From assembly GCF_041153465.1 (NCBI RefSeq), contig NZ_CP154858.1, forward strand, positions 868,001 through 932,000: a stretch of 64,000 nucleotides of DNA. The letters are read 5' to 3'. How positions within the stretch are numbered: the stretch's first letter is position 1; each line of letters opens with the position of its first letter. Shown here piece by piece: positions 18,694-27,374 of the stretch. The translations under genes and the position numbers were made by a program. Below the pieces are notes generated by a model that was not told where the DNA came from, did no database searches, and saw only the letters and a program-made list of their open reading frames with translations. This DNA comes from Thermohahella caldifontis. GTDB lineage: Bacteria; Pseudomonadota; Gammaproteobacteria; Pseudomonadales; Oleiphilaceae.

Positions 18694-19134
18694 CTATTCG
18701 ACGATCAGGGTGTAATCCGGTGTGGGGTTGAGCGGGCAGGAATAGACATAGGTACCGGGCTTCAGATCAATCTGGTATTCCTGTGTCTGTCCCGTACCGA
18801 TCCCACCGCCGGAGACCGAAGGCAGGGTCACTCTGCCCAGGCCCTTTCCCCGCAGCCAGAATCCCAGTTCCCAGGGCACGTCACGATTGGTCACCCGGAT
18901 GGTGACCGGCCCCGGGCCGAGATGGACGATCCGACTGTTCGCCAGTCGCTGGTCTTGCGTTGCGCCATTGATCGACGTGCAGTCCGAGGCACTCCCGGCG
19001 CGGAAATGATGATCCTGATTTTCCGGTTCAAGAAACTGGCAGCGAGTCTGGGTCAGTTCGAGTGCCCGGGGCGCGCCAAGGGCCGGGACGGCTGTGACTA
19101 TCAACAGCCCGGCAAACAGGATGAGCTTGTTCAT
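18694..19134 (-). CDS. Exported cupredoxin-like protein
   Basis: 146 residues with a clear signal peptide (MNKLILFAGLLIVTAVPALG). The mature part is beta-rich and ends in LKPGTYVYSCPLNPTPDYTL, which looks like the C-terminal copper loop of cupredoxin folds (Cys, then Pro-rich turn). The usual downstream His/Met ligand pattern is not complete, so copper binding is possible, not shown. Two further Cys (TRCQF, SDCTS) might form a disulfide. It is convergent with the FabG-like gene, 2 bases apart. I recognise no gene name. Confidence 0.65.
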   Translation of the reverse strand: MNKLILFAGLLIVTAVPALGAPRALELTQTRCQFLEPENQDHHFRAGSASDCTSINGATQDQRLANSRIVHLGPGPVTIRVTNRDVPWELGFWLRGKGLGRVTLPSVSGGGIGTGQTQEYQIDLKPGTYVYSCPLNPTPDYTLIVE

Positions 19135-19177
19135 TGCAGATGGCTCCGTTGACTGAGTGTGCAGGGTTAGACTGCAC

Positions 19178-20197
19178 TCAGGGGCCGGAGTTCCCTGTCC
19201 GGTGCGCCTGTCTGTATTCGACGGGGGTCATGCCTACCCAGCGCTTGAATGCACGGTAAAAGGTTGAAGGTTCCGAAAAGCCGGTGAGATAGACGATTTC
19301 ATCAATGGATTCGTCGGTCCTGGCCAGCAGGCGCCGCGCAAGATAACAGCGGTAATCCGCCAGAATCTGGTTGAACGAGGTACCGGCTTCGCTCAGACGG
19401 GCCCGCAATGCCCGGGGCTTGATGCCAATCTGTTCCGCAACGCGCGTCAGCGTGACCTCTCCACTCTCCAGTTGCTCTCCGATGGCCCGGCGAACCTGCG
19501 CCACAATATCGTTCAGTGCCAGTCGGGCAACCTGCCGATTGGCGATGGCTTCATGTGCCGCCAGCAGTTCGGGTTCGTGGTGAGCCGACGGGTGCGCCAG
19601 CATGGCCGCGTCAAAGATGACCCGGTTTTCGGGCTGGTCCAGCCTGACGGGGCAGCCGAACCGCTCCGTATAGTCTTCGAGGGGCAGATATGCCGGGTGC
19701 TGCAGCCAGACTTCAAGGGGCTGGAAATGGTCTTCCGTGACGTAACGCAGAAACTTGAGCAATCCCAGCGTGAACGCATCGGAGAAATGGCGAACGGTCA
19801 GGGGATCCGAGGACAAGGGACCGATGACAAGGTGTGCCGTTTCACCGTCAATTTCCAACCGGCCCTGGGTGGCATCACTGATCAGGCGCTGGTAGCGGAG
19901 CGCCCTGTCCAGCCCTTCTCCAAAGGTCGGACTACTGAGAAAGAGGTACTCGAGAATCTGCCCCTTGAACACCGGGAGGCAGTCTCCGAGATGCAGGCCG
20001 ATATGGGGGTCACCCGTCACGTCTTCCAGAGTCTGCCAGAAACGCTGCTGTGCTTCGTGAGGCGTCCTGAGGTCCTTCCGGCTGAGCAGATCTCTGGGAA
20101 TGCCGCAGCGACGGAAAACTTCCTCCACGTCAACGCCGTATTCACACATGGCGCGATAGGCCAGTCTGAACAGTGCACTGTCTTCGGTTCGCTCCAC
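19178..20197 (-). CDS. AraC-family transcriptional regulator (OruR/FadD3R-like architecture)
   Basis: 339 residues: an N-terminal arabinose-binding-type domain of the kind seen in OruR-like regulators (YGVDVEEVFRRCGIPRDLL), then a C-terminal double helix-turn-helix (VTLTRVAEQIGIKPRALRA and IDEIVYLTGFSEPSTFYRAF). The start is GTG 20197 with GGAG 5 bases upstream. It is divergent from the MaoC gene, with a palindrome between them, so control of MaoC and perhaps the whole lipid module is likely. The effector is unknown. Confidence 0.9.
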   Translation of the reverse strand: MERTEDSALFRLAYRAMCEYGVDVEEVFRRCGIPRDLLSRKDLRTPHEAQQRFWQTLEDVTGDPHIGLHLGDCLPVFKGQILEYLFLSSPTFGEGLDRALRYQRLISDATQGRLEIDGETAHLVIGPLSSDPLTVRHFSDAFTLGLLKFLRYVTEDHFQPLEVWLQHPAYLPLEDYTERFGCPVRLDQPENRVIFDAAMLAHPSAHHEPELLAAHEAIANRQVARLALNDIVAQVRRAIGEQLESGEVTLTRVAEQIGIKPRALRARLSEAGTSFNQILADYRCYLARRLLARTDESIDEIVYLTGFSEPSTFYRAFKRWVGMTPVEYRQAHRTGNSGP

Positions 20198-20235
20198 CTC
20201 GGCTCCGGGGGTCCATTGACTTGACTGACAAAATT

Positions 20236-20250
20236 ACCGGTTCATCCGGT
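20236..20250. promoter_or_regulatory. Palindrome ACCGGttcatCCGGT between araC-type regulator and maoC
   Basis: A perfect 5+5 inverted repeat with a 5-base centre in the 113-base divergent intergenic region. On the plus strand TTGTCC (20252-20257) and TTATGC (17 bases on) may be the maoC promoter, so the palindrome would touch the -35. It may be an operator for the adjacent regulator; AraC proteins more often use direct repeats, so this is tentative. Confidence 0.35.
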
Positions 20251-20310
20251 CATTGTCCAGTTGCCCCACGCTGCCTTATGCTGAAGACCGTCCACACCGG
20301 AGAGTGAACC

Positions 20311-21159
20311 ATGACCGCATCACTTGTTTCCATGCTCCCGCTTTATGGTCGCAGCCTGCTGAAAACCGGCCGCGCCGTCAGTCACTGGCCGACGCTGTCC
20401 CTCCGGCGGACGGGCATGACCATTGATCAGGCTCACCTGAAGCGCTACCTGGAGGTCTGCGGGTATCCGCCGGTTCTCGATCAGTTGCCTCCCTGCTATC
20501 TGCAGGTCTGCGCCTTCGATGCACACATGGCCCTGCTGACGGAACCGGCCTTCCCGCTCAGGCTGCTCGGACTGGTACATCTCGGCAACACCATCCGCCA
20601 GCACGCGGAGCTCACACCGCTGGATGTGTTTGATCTGGACATTTCCCTCGGCAGTCTCGAAACCAACCATCTCGGGCATGTGTTTTCCGTTCTGACCGTA
20701 GCCAGGCGTGCGGGACGCGTTGTCTGGGAATCCGACATGGCGATTCTGTCACGGGCCCGGACAGGCGTTCCCAAACCCGAAAAGGAACCCGAACCGCCCT
20801 TTGTACCCGCTGAAACCCAGGATCTGGGGACGGTTCCCGAAGATATGGGCCGGCGCTATGCCCGCGTGTCAGGGGACTACAATCCGATTCACCTCACCCG
20901 TGCCACGGCCCGGCTTTTTGGCTTTCCGAGACAGATTGTTCATGGCATGTGGACCAAGGCCCGGGCACTGGCCGCCCTCCCCGAGAGCTGGCGGAACGGC
21001 CCCTTCGAAGTACAGGTCCGGTTCCGCAAGCCTGTCCTCCTGCCTGCGCACCTGACGCTGCAAAGCGCCAACCGGCAAGGCGCGGGCGCATTCAGAGTGA
21101 CCGACGACACCGGCCAGATCGTGCACCTGACCGGTGAAATCCGGAGGCCCGGGGCCTGA
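20311..21159 (+). CDS. MaoC-like acyl dehydratase/enoyl hydratase
   Basis: 282 residues with a double hot-dog look. The C-terminal half carries the hydratase-2 motif RVSGDYNPIHL, with catalytic Asp and His, followed by IVHGMWTKA. The N-terminal half is a degenerate hot-dog repeat. Such R-specific enoyl hydratases act in beta-oxidation, PHA precursor supply or fatty acid synthesis. ATG 20311 has GGAGAG upstream. Context with the thiolase and the long FabG supports action on acyl-CoA. Confidence 0.87.
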   Translation: MTASLVSMLPLYGRSLLKTGRAVSHWPTLSLRRTGMTIDQAHLKRYLEVCGYPPVLDQLPPCYLQVCAFDAHMALLTEPAFPLRLLGLVHLGNTIRQHAELTPLDVFDLDISLGSLETNHLGHVFSVLTVARRAGRVVWESDMAILSRARTGVPKPEKEPEPPFVPAETQDLGTVPEDMGRRYARVSGDYNPIHLTRATARLFGFPRQIVHGMWTKARALAALPESWRNGPFEVQVRFRKPVLLPAHLTLQSANRQGAGAFRVTDDTGQIVHLTGEIRRPGA

Positions 21160-21164
21160 CCGAC

Positions 21165-22511
21165 TCAGGCGCCGGCAAGCTGGAAAGGATAGACGCTGCC
21201 CACGCCGGTGATCTGCGTCAGTTCATCCAGCGCCGTCCGGCATTCGTTGAGCAGGGACGGATCCGCCAGATCACGGGGCAGGATCTGATCCCGGTAATGC
21301 CTTTCCACCCAAGCCACCAGCTGCTCGTAGAGCGCTTCGGACATCATGACACCGGGTGTGACCGCTGCCAGCTGCGCGTCAGTCAGGACCACACGGAGAC
21401 GCAGGCAGGCAGGCCCGCCACCATTGCGCATGCTCTGTTTCAGGTCGAAGACACGCACTTCACGGATGGGACCACCACTGCCGACCAGCGAATCCAGATA
21501 CGCCTTCACTCGCGGATGGGTTTCGCATTCCTGTGGTACAACCAGCAGCATGTTGCCATCCGCCCGTGTCAGCAACTGGCTGTTGAAGAGGTACGACTCC
21601 ACCGCATCCTCCACACTGACCTGATCACGCGGGACGCAGATGGTCTTGAACAGCGCACCTTCAAGCTTCTGCTCGATCTCATTCAGGACCTGTGCGGTAT
21701 TGAGAAAGGCATCCTCATGATAGAAGAGCACGTTACCATTGCCGACGGCAATCACGTCATTGTGGAAAACCCCCTTGTCCACCACTTCCGGATTCTGTTG
21801 CGCGTACACCACCCTGGATTCCGGCAGTCCGTGCAGACGGGCAATGGCCTGGCACGCTTCGAGCGTCTGCCGTGCAGGATACTTTTTCGGCGCGGGCTTG
21901 CTGGTATCAAATGCCGACCTGCCATAGACGAACAGTTCCACACCCGGCGCCCCGTATTCGGCACAAAAGCGGGTGTGGTTGGCCGCACCCTCGTCACCGA
22001 AATGGATCTGCCCCGGCAGTGCCGGATGATGCGCGAACAGTTGCTCGTCCCGGAAGATCGCTCGCAGAATGCGCCCGGTGGTCGGGTGCTCGATGGAGCG
22101 GTGGAATTTTGCCGTCAGGTTGGCGGGCGTGAAATGTACCCGGCCATCGGCGGTGTCCGCACCCGGAGAGACCGTGGCGGCATTGGCTGTCCACATGGCC
22201 GAAGCCGAGGATACCGCCGCAAGGATTTCCGGAGCCTCTCTGCCGGCAGCCAGCAGCACTTCGCGCTCGCTGCCCTCGAACCCGAGCCTGCGCAGGGTGT
22301 GAATGTCCGGTCGCTCATGGGGCAGCAGAATCCCCTGCTTGTACCCCATGTCATGCAGGGCCTTCATCTTCCGGAGGCCCTGGAGCGCCGCTTCACGCGG
22401 ATTGGCAGGCTGGTGCCCGTGTTTCTGGGAGGCCACGTTGCCGTAGGAAAGGCCGCTGTAGTTGTGGGTGGGCCCGACCAAGCCGTCAAAGTTCACTTCA
22501 TGTGCTGTCAT
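21165..22511 (-). CDS. astB: N-succinylarginine dihydrolase
   Basis: Second step of the arginine succinyltransferase pathway: succinylarginine to succinylornithine, CO2 and two ammonia. 448 residues, equal to E. coli AstB. Hallmarks are FDGLVGPTHNYSGLSYGN at the N-terminus and the catalytic Cys in NGGGPACLRLRVVL. I chose ATG 22511 because the family starts there and it overlaps the astD stop by 4 bases. It is the last gene of the aru cluster; the aruE/astE gene that often follows is not here. Confidence 0.96.
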   Translation of the reverse strand: MTAHEVNFDGLVGPTHNYSGLSYGNVASQKHGHQPANPREAALQGLRKMKALHDMGYKQGILLPHERPDIHTLRRLGFEGSEREVLLAAGREAPEILAAVSSASAMWTANAATVSPGADTADGRVHFTPANLTAKFHRSIEHPTTGRILRAIFRDEQLFAHHPALPGQIHFGDEGAANHTRFCAEYGAPGVELFVYGRSAFDTSKPAPKKYPARQTLEACQAIARLHGLPESRVVYAQQNPEVVDKGVFHNDVIAVGNGNVLFYHEDAFLNTAQVLNEIEQKLEGALFKTICVPRDQVSVEDAVESYLFNSQLLTRADGNMLLVVPQECETHPRVKAYLDSLVGSGGPIREVRVFDLKQSMRNGGGPACLRLRVVLTDAQLAAVTPGVMMSEALYEQLVAWVERHYRDQILPRDLADPSLLNECRTALDELTQITGVGSVYPFQLAGA

Positions 22512-23980
22512 AATGTCATCCCCGGAGACAGGTTTTCTGGAGCTCTGGCGGTATCGTCCACCAGCGATGCCATGGGCCAGGCACAATAATCCGCCGCGTA
22601 GTAGGCACTGGGTCGGTGATTTCCGCTGGCGCCGATTCCCCCGAAGGGTGCCGCGCTGCTGGCCCCGGTCAGCGGTTTGTTCCAGTTGACAATGCCGGCC
22701 CGGATCTCTTCCATGAACATTTCAAAACGTTGCCGGTCATCACTGATGAGGCCCGCGGCGAGCCCGTATCGGGTGCGATTGGCCAGTTCCAGAGCCTCTT
22801 CGAAGGTATGGTAACGCTGTACCTGAAGCAGCGGACCGAAGTACTCCTCGTCCGGCAGGTCCCGGATGGCTGTCACGTCCACAATACCGGGTGTCAGCAG
22901 TGCCGTATTGTTCTCCAGCGGCCTGCTTTCGAGCAGAAGATTTCCGCCCAGCTCCACCAATCGCTTCTGGGCGGCCAGGATGGCTTCCCCTGCCCGGGCA
23001 GAAATCAGTCCTCCCATGAAAGGTTGCGGGTCGGCATTCCAGGCTCCCACCCTGAGTTGTCCTGCCGCCCGGACAATATCCTCAAGCAGCGCGTCGCCCT
23101 CTGTACCTGCCTGAACCAGCAGCCGCCGGGCACAGGTGCATCGCTGCCCGGCTGAAACAAAGGCCGAAAACAGCACATGATGGATGGCACCGGCCCGCGC
23201 CTTCACGGGTTCGGCAATCAACGGATTGTTGCCACCCATCTCGAGCGCCAGAATTTTCTCGGGATGGCCTGAAAATGCCTTGTGGATGGCGTGGCCGGTC
23301 GCGGAACTGCCGGTGAAGAACAGGCCGTCAATGTCCGGATGATTGGCCAGCGCGATGCCGGTCTCCCGTTCTCCCTGAACCAGAGACAGCACGCCTTCGG
23401 GCAGGCCGGTTTCATCCCACAGGCGGACCATGAACTCCGCCACGGCCGGAGTCTGTTCACTGGGCTTGAACACAACCGTATTGCCGGCCAGCAACGCCGG
23501 CACGATGTGCCCGTTTGGCAGATGTCCGGGAAAGTTGTACGGGCCAAACACGGCCACCACCCCATGCGGCCGGTGCTGCAGGATCGCGTGTCCCGCGGCC
23601 ACGTCCGACTCCTTGTAGCCGGTCCGCTCATGATAGGCCTGGATGGAGAGCGGCACCTTGCCGATCATGGCCGCCACTTCCGTCCGGGATTCCCAGAGGG
23701 GCTTGCCCGTCTCGCGGCCGATCAATGTAGCCAATTCCTCCGAATGGCTCTTGAGCACGTCCGCCCAGCGATTGAGGATTCCGATCCGCCCTTCCAGGGG
23801 CATCCGACGCCAGCCCCGGAAGGCCTCGCGGGATTGCCGCACCGCCTCGTCCACCTGTGCCGGTGACGCCATGTGGCCCTGCCATACCGTTTCGCCGGTC
23901 ACCGCATTGCGGCTTTCCAGCAAGGCACCCTGGCCGGTCACCCACTGATGACCCAGTCTGTTTTCGCCTGTCAGCTTCAT
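22508..23980 (-). CDS. astD: N-succinylglutamate 5-semialdehyde dehydrogenase
   Basis: Fourth pathway step, NAD-dependent oxidation to N-succinylglutamate. 490 residues against 492 in E. coli. Visible: FGPYNFPGHLPNGH (nucleotide and substrate region), general-base Glu in LALEMGGNNPL, catalytic Cys in SAGQRCTCARR. It overlaps aruG upstream and astB downstream by 4 bases each, so the set is translationally coupled. Confidence 0.96.
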   Translation of the reverse strand: MKLTGENRLGHQWVTGQGALLESRNAVTGETVWQGHMASPAQVDEAVRQSREAFRGWRRMPLEGRIGILNRWADVLKSHSEELATLIGRETGKPLWESRTEVAAMIGKVPLSIQAYHERTGYKESDVAAGHAILQHRPHGVVAVFGPYNFPGHLPNGHIVPALLAGNTVVFKPSEQTPAVAEFMVRLWDETGLPEGVLSLVQGERETGIALANHPDIDGLFFTGSSATGHAIHKAFSGHPEKILALEMGGNNPLIAEPVKARAGAIHHVLFSAFVSAGQRCTCARRLLVQAGTEGDALLEDIVRAAGQLRVGAWNADPQPFMGGLISARAGEAILAAQKRLVELGGNLLLESRPLENNTALLTPGIVDVTAIRDLPDEEYFGPLLQVQRYHTFEEALELANRTRYGLAAGLISDDRQRFEMFMEEIRAGIVNWNKPLTGASSAAPFGGIGASGNHRPSAYYAADYCAWPMASLVDDTARAPENLSPGMTL

Positions 23981-25029
23981 TGACCTTTTCTCCCCGGCTT
24001 CAGCCGAACCAACCGTACCGTGTCCCCGGAGCCGACCTGCAGGTGCCCGGCCATCGAGTGGGACAGGGTAACGGTATCAATCTTGATGGATTTGCCCGGC
24101 ACCAGTGCCACACGAAAATCCTCGAACCGGCGGTTGGAGACCATGTAAAGTTCATCCCCCTGCCAGTGAGCTGCCGGCGCATCATCTCCTGACACCAGTG
24201 CATAACGCTTGAAACTTTCCCTCACGCTGCGGACGTTGTGCACGAAGGCTTCCACCAGCGGGCCGGCATCGAAGATGTCGATCATGCCATTGAAGTTGAA
24301 GCCCTCGGTGGTGAGCATGTGCAGCGCAGGCCCGGTGTTTTCATGCACCTTGCCGATCACTTCCTGAGCACTCTGCGGCAGGAAGGGCACGAAGATGGGA
24401 TACTTCGGCATGAGTTCGGCAATGAAGGACTTGTTCCCCAGGCCGGTGAGGTAATCGGCATAGGAGAAATCCAGCGTGAAGAACTTGCGGCCCAGACCTT
24501 CCCAGAAGGGTGCGTTGCCCTGCTCGTCCGACACGCCGCGCATTTCAGCAAAGACCTTTTCGGCAAAGCATTCCCTGAAATCGGCCATGAACAGGAAACG
24601 GGAAAGCGACAACAACCTTCCGTTCGCGCCCTTGCGGTAATCTTCGTGCAGGAACAGGGTGCAGACTTCGCTGCAGCCCGTCATGTCATTGGAGAGATAC
24701 AGGGTCGGTGTCTGGCGATGAATCCCCAGTTCCGATGAAGCATTCACCGTATTGCTCAGACGGTAGTTGTACCAGACATCCTTCAGGCCGACGCCCGCAT
24801 CAATGGCACAGACGCCTGCCACGCGCTCCTGCCCGGTATCTTCCAGCACGAACATGTAATAGCTACTTCGGGGATCCCCTTCGCGATGGAAGGCCTGGCG
24901 TGCCGCCTCGATACGGGCCGCCAGAAACTCACGGTTGGCGGGCAGCGTGGTCACGCCCACGCCGGCACTTTCCGCCAGTGCATAAACACCATCCAGATCG
25001 GAAGGTTGTACAGGTCGTATGATCATCAT
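23977..25029 (-). CDS. aruG: Arginine N-succinyltransferase, beta (AruG) subunit
   Basis: Transfers succinyl from succinyl-CoA to arginine. Pseudomonas-type organisms use two paralogous subunits, AruF and AruG. The typical start is MIIRPVQPSDLDGVYALAE, and the family block APFWEGLGRKFFTLDFSYADYL is present. I use the first ATG of an ATGATG pair at 25029, 8 bases after GGGGA; 350 residues. It lies 13 bases after aruF and overlaps astD. Confidence 0.94.
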   Translation of the reverse strand: MMIIRPVQPSDLDGVYALAESAGVGVTTLPANREFLAARIEAARQAFHREGDPRSSYYMFVLEDTGQERVAGVCAIDAGVGLKDVWYNYRLSNTVNASSELGIHRQTPTLYLSNDMTGCSEVCTLFLHEDYRKGANGRLLSLSRFLFMADFRECFAEKVFAEMRGVSDEQGNAPFWEGLGRKFFTLDFSYADYLTGLGNKSFIAELMPKYPIFVPFLPQSAQEVIGKVHENTGPALHMLTTEGFNFNGMIDIFDAGPLVEAFVHNVRSVRESFKRYALVSGDDAPAAHWQGDELYMVSNRRFEDFRVALVPGKSIKIDTVTLSHSMAGHLQVGSGDTVRLVRLKPGRKGQ

Positions 25030-25042
25030 GTCATCATTCCCC

Positions 25043-26062
25043 TTATAGCGGACTGTAGATGACCTGATCGCCATCATTGAGTTCGAGCATTTGAGCCGCA
25101 CGCTCCGGCACGCGCAGGACGTCTCCCATGCCGTCCGTTAGCTTGACCAGTGTGGCGACAAATCCGTTTTCCTGCTGAACGCCCATCAGATAGCTGAGTC
25201 CCATGGTACCCGGCGTCAGCCGGACCTGCTTGCTGCGTGCATGCTTGACGGTATTGATCTGATCCAGGCTGGCTTCCAGCGTCGGGCCGCCATCAAAGAT
25301 GTCGATATATTTCCCGATCCGGAACCCTTCCCGATGGAGGAGCTGACAGTTGGCAGACGCTGCCGGATGGGGCTGACCAATCGCCTCCCGTGCCGCGTCC
25401 GTGAGCAGGGAGACATAGATGGGATGGGCGGGCATCATTTCCGCAATGAAGGTCTTGCTCTTGATGGAGGAATAATAGTCAGCGGTGGCAAAGTCCATGT
25501 CGAAAAAGTGCCGTCCCAGGCTGTCCCAGAAGGGCGACTGCCCCTCCGGGGTCTGCACACCCTGAATCTCGACGATGACACGCGGATCGAAGCGTTCGGC
25601 GTTCAGATGCATGAACAGAAAGCGGGCACGGGACAGCAGTTCCCGTCCCGCCTGGTCCACCTTCTGCTTGTCGAAGGTCAGCGAGCAAAGCAGCGATCGC
25701 CCGGTCAGTTCATGGGTCATGTAAAGGACGGGCACCGTGTTGAACACACCGAGCTGATGGGAGGAGTGAATCAGTTCGTCCATCCGGTAGTTGTAGAACG
25801 GTGCGCCGTTGCCGGCACAGCGGTCGATACCCGAGGTTCCCAGAATCTCGCCGCTCTCCGTATCTTCGAGGACAAACAGATAGCGCTCCCGGCCAGCAAC
25901 GGACGGATCACCCTCAAAGGCCAGACAGGATTGCGAAATCTTCTCAGCCAGCTTGTCCCGGTCAACAGGCAGCGTGGATACCCGGACATCCATTTGCGCC
26001 AGCAGGCGCTCGATCCCCGGCACGTCTTCGTGGCGGGCGGGCCTTACCCGGTATGCCGTCAT
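25043..26062 (-). CDS. aruF: Arginine/ornithine N-succinyltransferase, alpha (AruF) subunit
   Basis: Paralogue of aruG, 339 residues. The same blocks appear: YRVRPARHEDVPGIERLLAQ at the start, then SPFWDSLGRHFFDMDFATADYY and IDIFDGGPTLEA. The alpha subunit in P. aeruginosa also accepts ornithine (known for the family). ATG 26062 has GGGGTGAG just upstream. It follows aruC by 4 bases. Confidence 0.94.
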   Translation of the reverse strand: MTAYRVRPARHEDVPGIERLLAQMDVRVSTLPVDRDKLAEKISQSCLAFEGDPSVAGRERYLFVLEDTESGEILGTSGIDRCAGNGAPFYNYRMDELIHSSHQLGVFNTVPVLYMTHELTGRSLLCSLTFDKQKVDQAGRELLSRARFLFMHLNAERFDPRVIVEIQGVQTPEGQSPFWDSLGRHFFDMDFATADYYSSIKSKTFIAEMMPAHPIYVSLLTDAAREAIGQPHPAASANCQLLHREGFRIGKYIDIFDGGPTLEASLDQINTVKHARSKQVRLTPGTMGLSYLMGVQQENGFVATLVKLTDGMGDVLRVPERAAQMLELNDGDQVIYSPL

Positions 26063-26066
26063 CGTC

Positions 26067-27281
26067 TCACCCCCTGACCACGCGTGCAACCGCACGCTCG
26101 AATCGCGCCAAGCCATCGTCGATATCCGCTTCGGGAATGATCAGCGAAGGCGCAAACCGCACCACATCCGGGCCGGCAACCAATGCCAGCAGTCCTTCTT
26201 CCAGTGCTGCCGTGACAAAGGCCTTGGCCTGCCCCTTCCAGGCGTCTTCCACTTCGGCACCGATGAGCAGGCCGGCCCCGCGGATGCTGCGAAAGGCGTT
26301 GTGGCGGGTATTGATGTCACGCAGTCCGGCGACAATCCGCTCGTGACGTGTCTGAACGCCCTCCAGTACGCCGTCACGCATGACGATATCCAGCACTTTT
26401 GCAGCCACTGCACAGCCCATGGGGTTGCCGCCATAGGTGGAGCCATGGGTGCCGACCTTGAGTGACGCGGCAACCCTGGTAGTGGTCAGCATGGCCGCAA
26501 TGGGGAAGCCGCCCCCGAGCGCCTTGGCGGTGGTCAGGATGTCAGGTGTGACCCCGTATTTCATGTACGCATACAGGTGGCCGGTCCGGCCCACGCCGGT
26601 CTGCACTTCATCAAAGATCAGGAGTGCGTTATGGCGGTCACACAGCTCACGGGCTTTCTTCAGATAGATCTCGCTGGCAGGCGTAATGCCCCCCTCCCCC
26701 TGCACGGGTTCCACCACAAAGGCGCAGGTGCGATCGGTAATGGCCGCTTCCAGGGCTTCGATATCATTGAACGGGACATGGGTGACGCCTGCCGGCACCG
26801 GCTCGAAACCTTCGCGATACTTGTTCTGACCACCCACCGTCACGGTAAACAGGGTCCGGCCATGGAAACTGCTCAGACAGGAAACAATTTCATGCTTCTC
26901 CGGGCCAAAATGCTCCCAGGCATAACGCCGGGCCAGCTTGAATGCCGCCTCGTTGGCTTCCCCGCCGGAATTGGCAAAGAACACCTTTTCCGCAAAGGTC
27001 AGCCGGGTCAGCTTGTGAGCCAGCAGCAGGGCCGGTTCCGTGGTCAGGACATTGGAGACATGCCAGAGCTTGTTGGCCTGTTCGACCAGCGCCTCCACCA
27101 GCTCGGGGTGAGCATGGCCCAAAGCTGTCACGGCAATCCCGCCGGCAAAGTCCACGTATTCCCGCCCGTCCTGATCCCAGACGCGGGATCCCTGGCCACG
27201 TACGGGAATGATCTTGCCCGGCGCATAATTGGGCACCATTACTTCGTCAAACAGGTCGCGATTGAGTACAGGTTCTGTCAT
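26067..27281 (-). CDS. aruC: Succinylornithine / acetylornithine transaminase
   Basis: PLP-dependent class III aminotransferase of 404 residues. It serves succinylornithine breakdown here, and members of this family also act as ArgD in arginine synthesis. The PLP Lys is in TTAKALGGGFP, with LLIFDEVQTGVGRTG and STYGGNPMGCAVA also present. ATG 27281 follows GGGGTG. It is the first structural gene of the cluster and has the ArgR half-site and -10 box upstream. Confidence 0.94.
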   Translation of the reverse strand: MTEPVLNRDLFDEVMVPNYAPGKIIPVRGQGSRVWDQDGREYVDFAGGIAVTALGHAHPELVEALVEQANKLWHVSNVLTTEPALLLAHKLTRLTFAEKVFFANSGGEANEAAFKLARRYAWEHFGPEKHEIVSCLSSFHGRTLFTVTVGGQNKYREGFEPVPAGVTHVPFNDIEALEAAITDRTCAFVVEPVQGEGGITPASEIYLKKARELCDRHNALLIFDEVQTGVGRTGHLYAYMKYGVTPDILTTAKALGGGFPIAAMLTTTRVAASLKVGTHGSTYGGNPMGCAVAAKVLDIVMRDGVLEGVQTRHERIVAGLRDINTRHNAFRSIRGAGLLIGAEVEDAWKGQAKAFVTAALEEGLLALVAGPDVVRFAPSLIIPEADIDDGLARFERAVARVVRG

Positions 27282-27323
27282 GTGATTCACCCCGATAGGC
27301 ATTCAGCAGTTGTTGTCAGGGTG

Positions 27324-27367
27324 ATTGTAGAAGGGAAAGGCCGGATACGCGTTTCAGGAATGCGACA
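27324..27367 (-). promoter_or_regulatory. ArgR half-site and -10 box of the aru operon
   Basis: On the minus strand TGTCGC at 27367-27362 is followed by 8 bases and AA at 27353-27352. This fits the Pseudomonas AraC-type ArgR half-site TGTCGC-N8-AA as I recall it. A -10 box TACAAT lies at 27329-27324. The -35 position (27352-27347, ACGCGT) is poor, as expected at an activator-dependent promoter with the half-site overlapping -35. A second half-site 21 bases downstream is not convincing. Confidence 0.6.
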
Positions 27368-27374
27368 CCGGCTT

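Noticed and set aside
27325..27346. Second ArgR half-site after the first one
   Set aside because: The position expected for a direct repeat holds ATCCGG with TT instead of AA; too poor to call.
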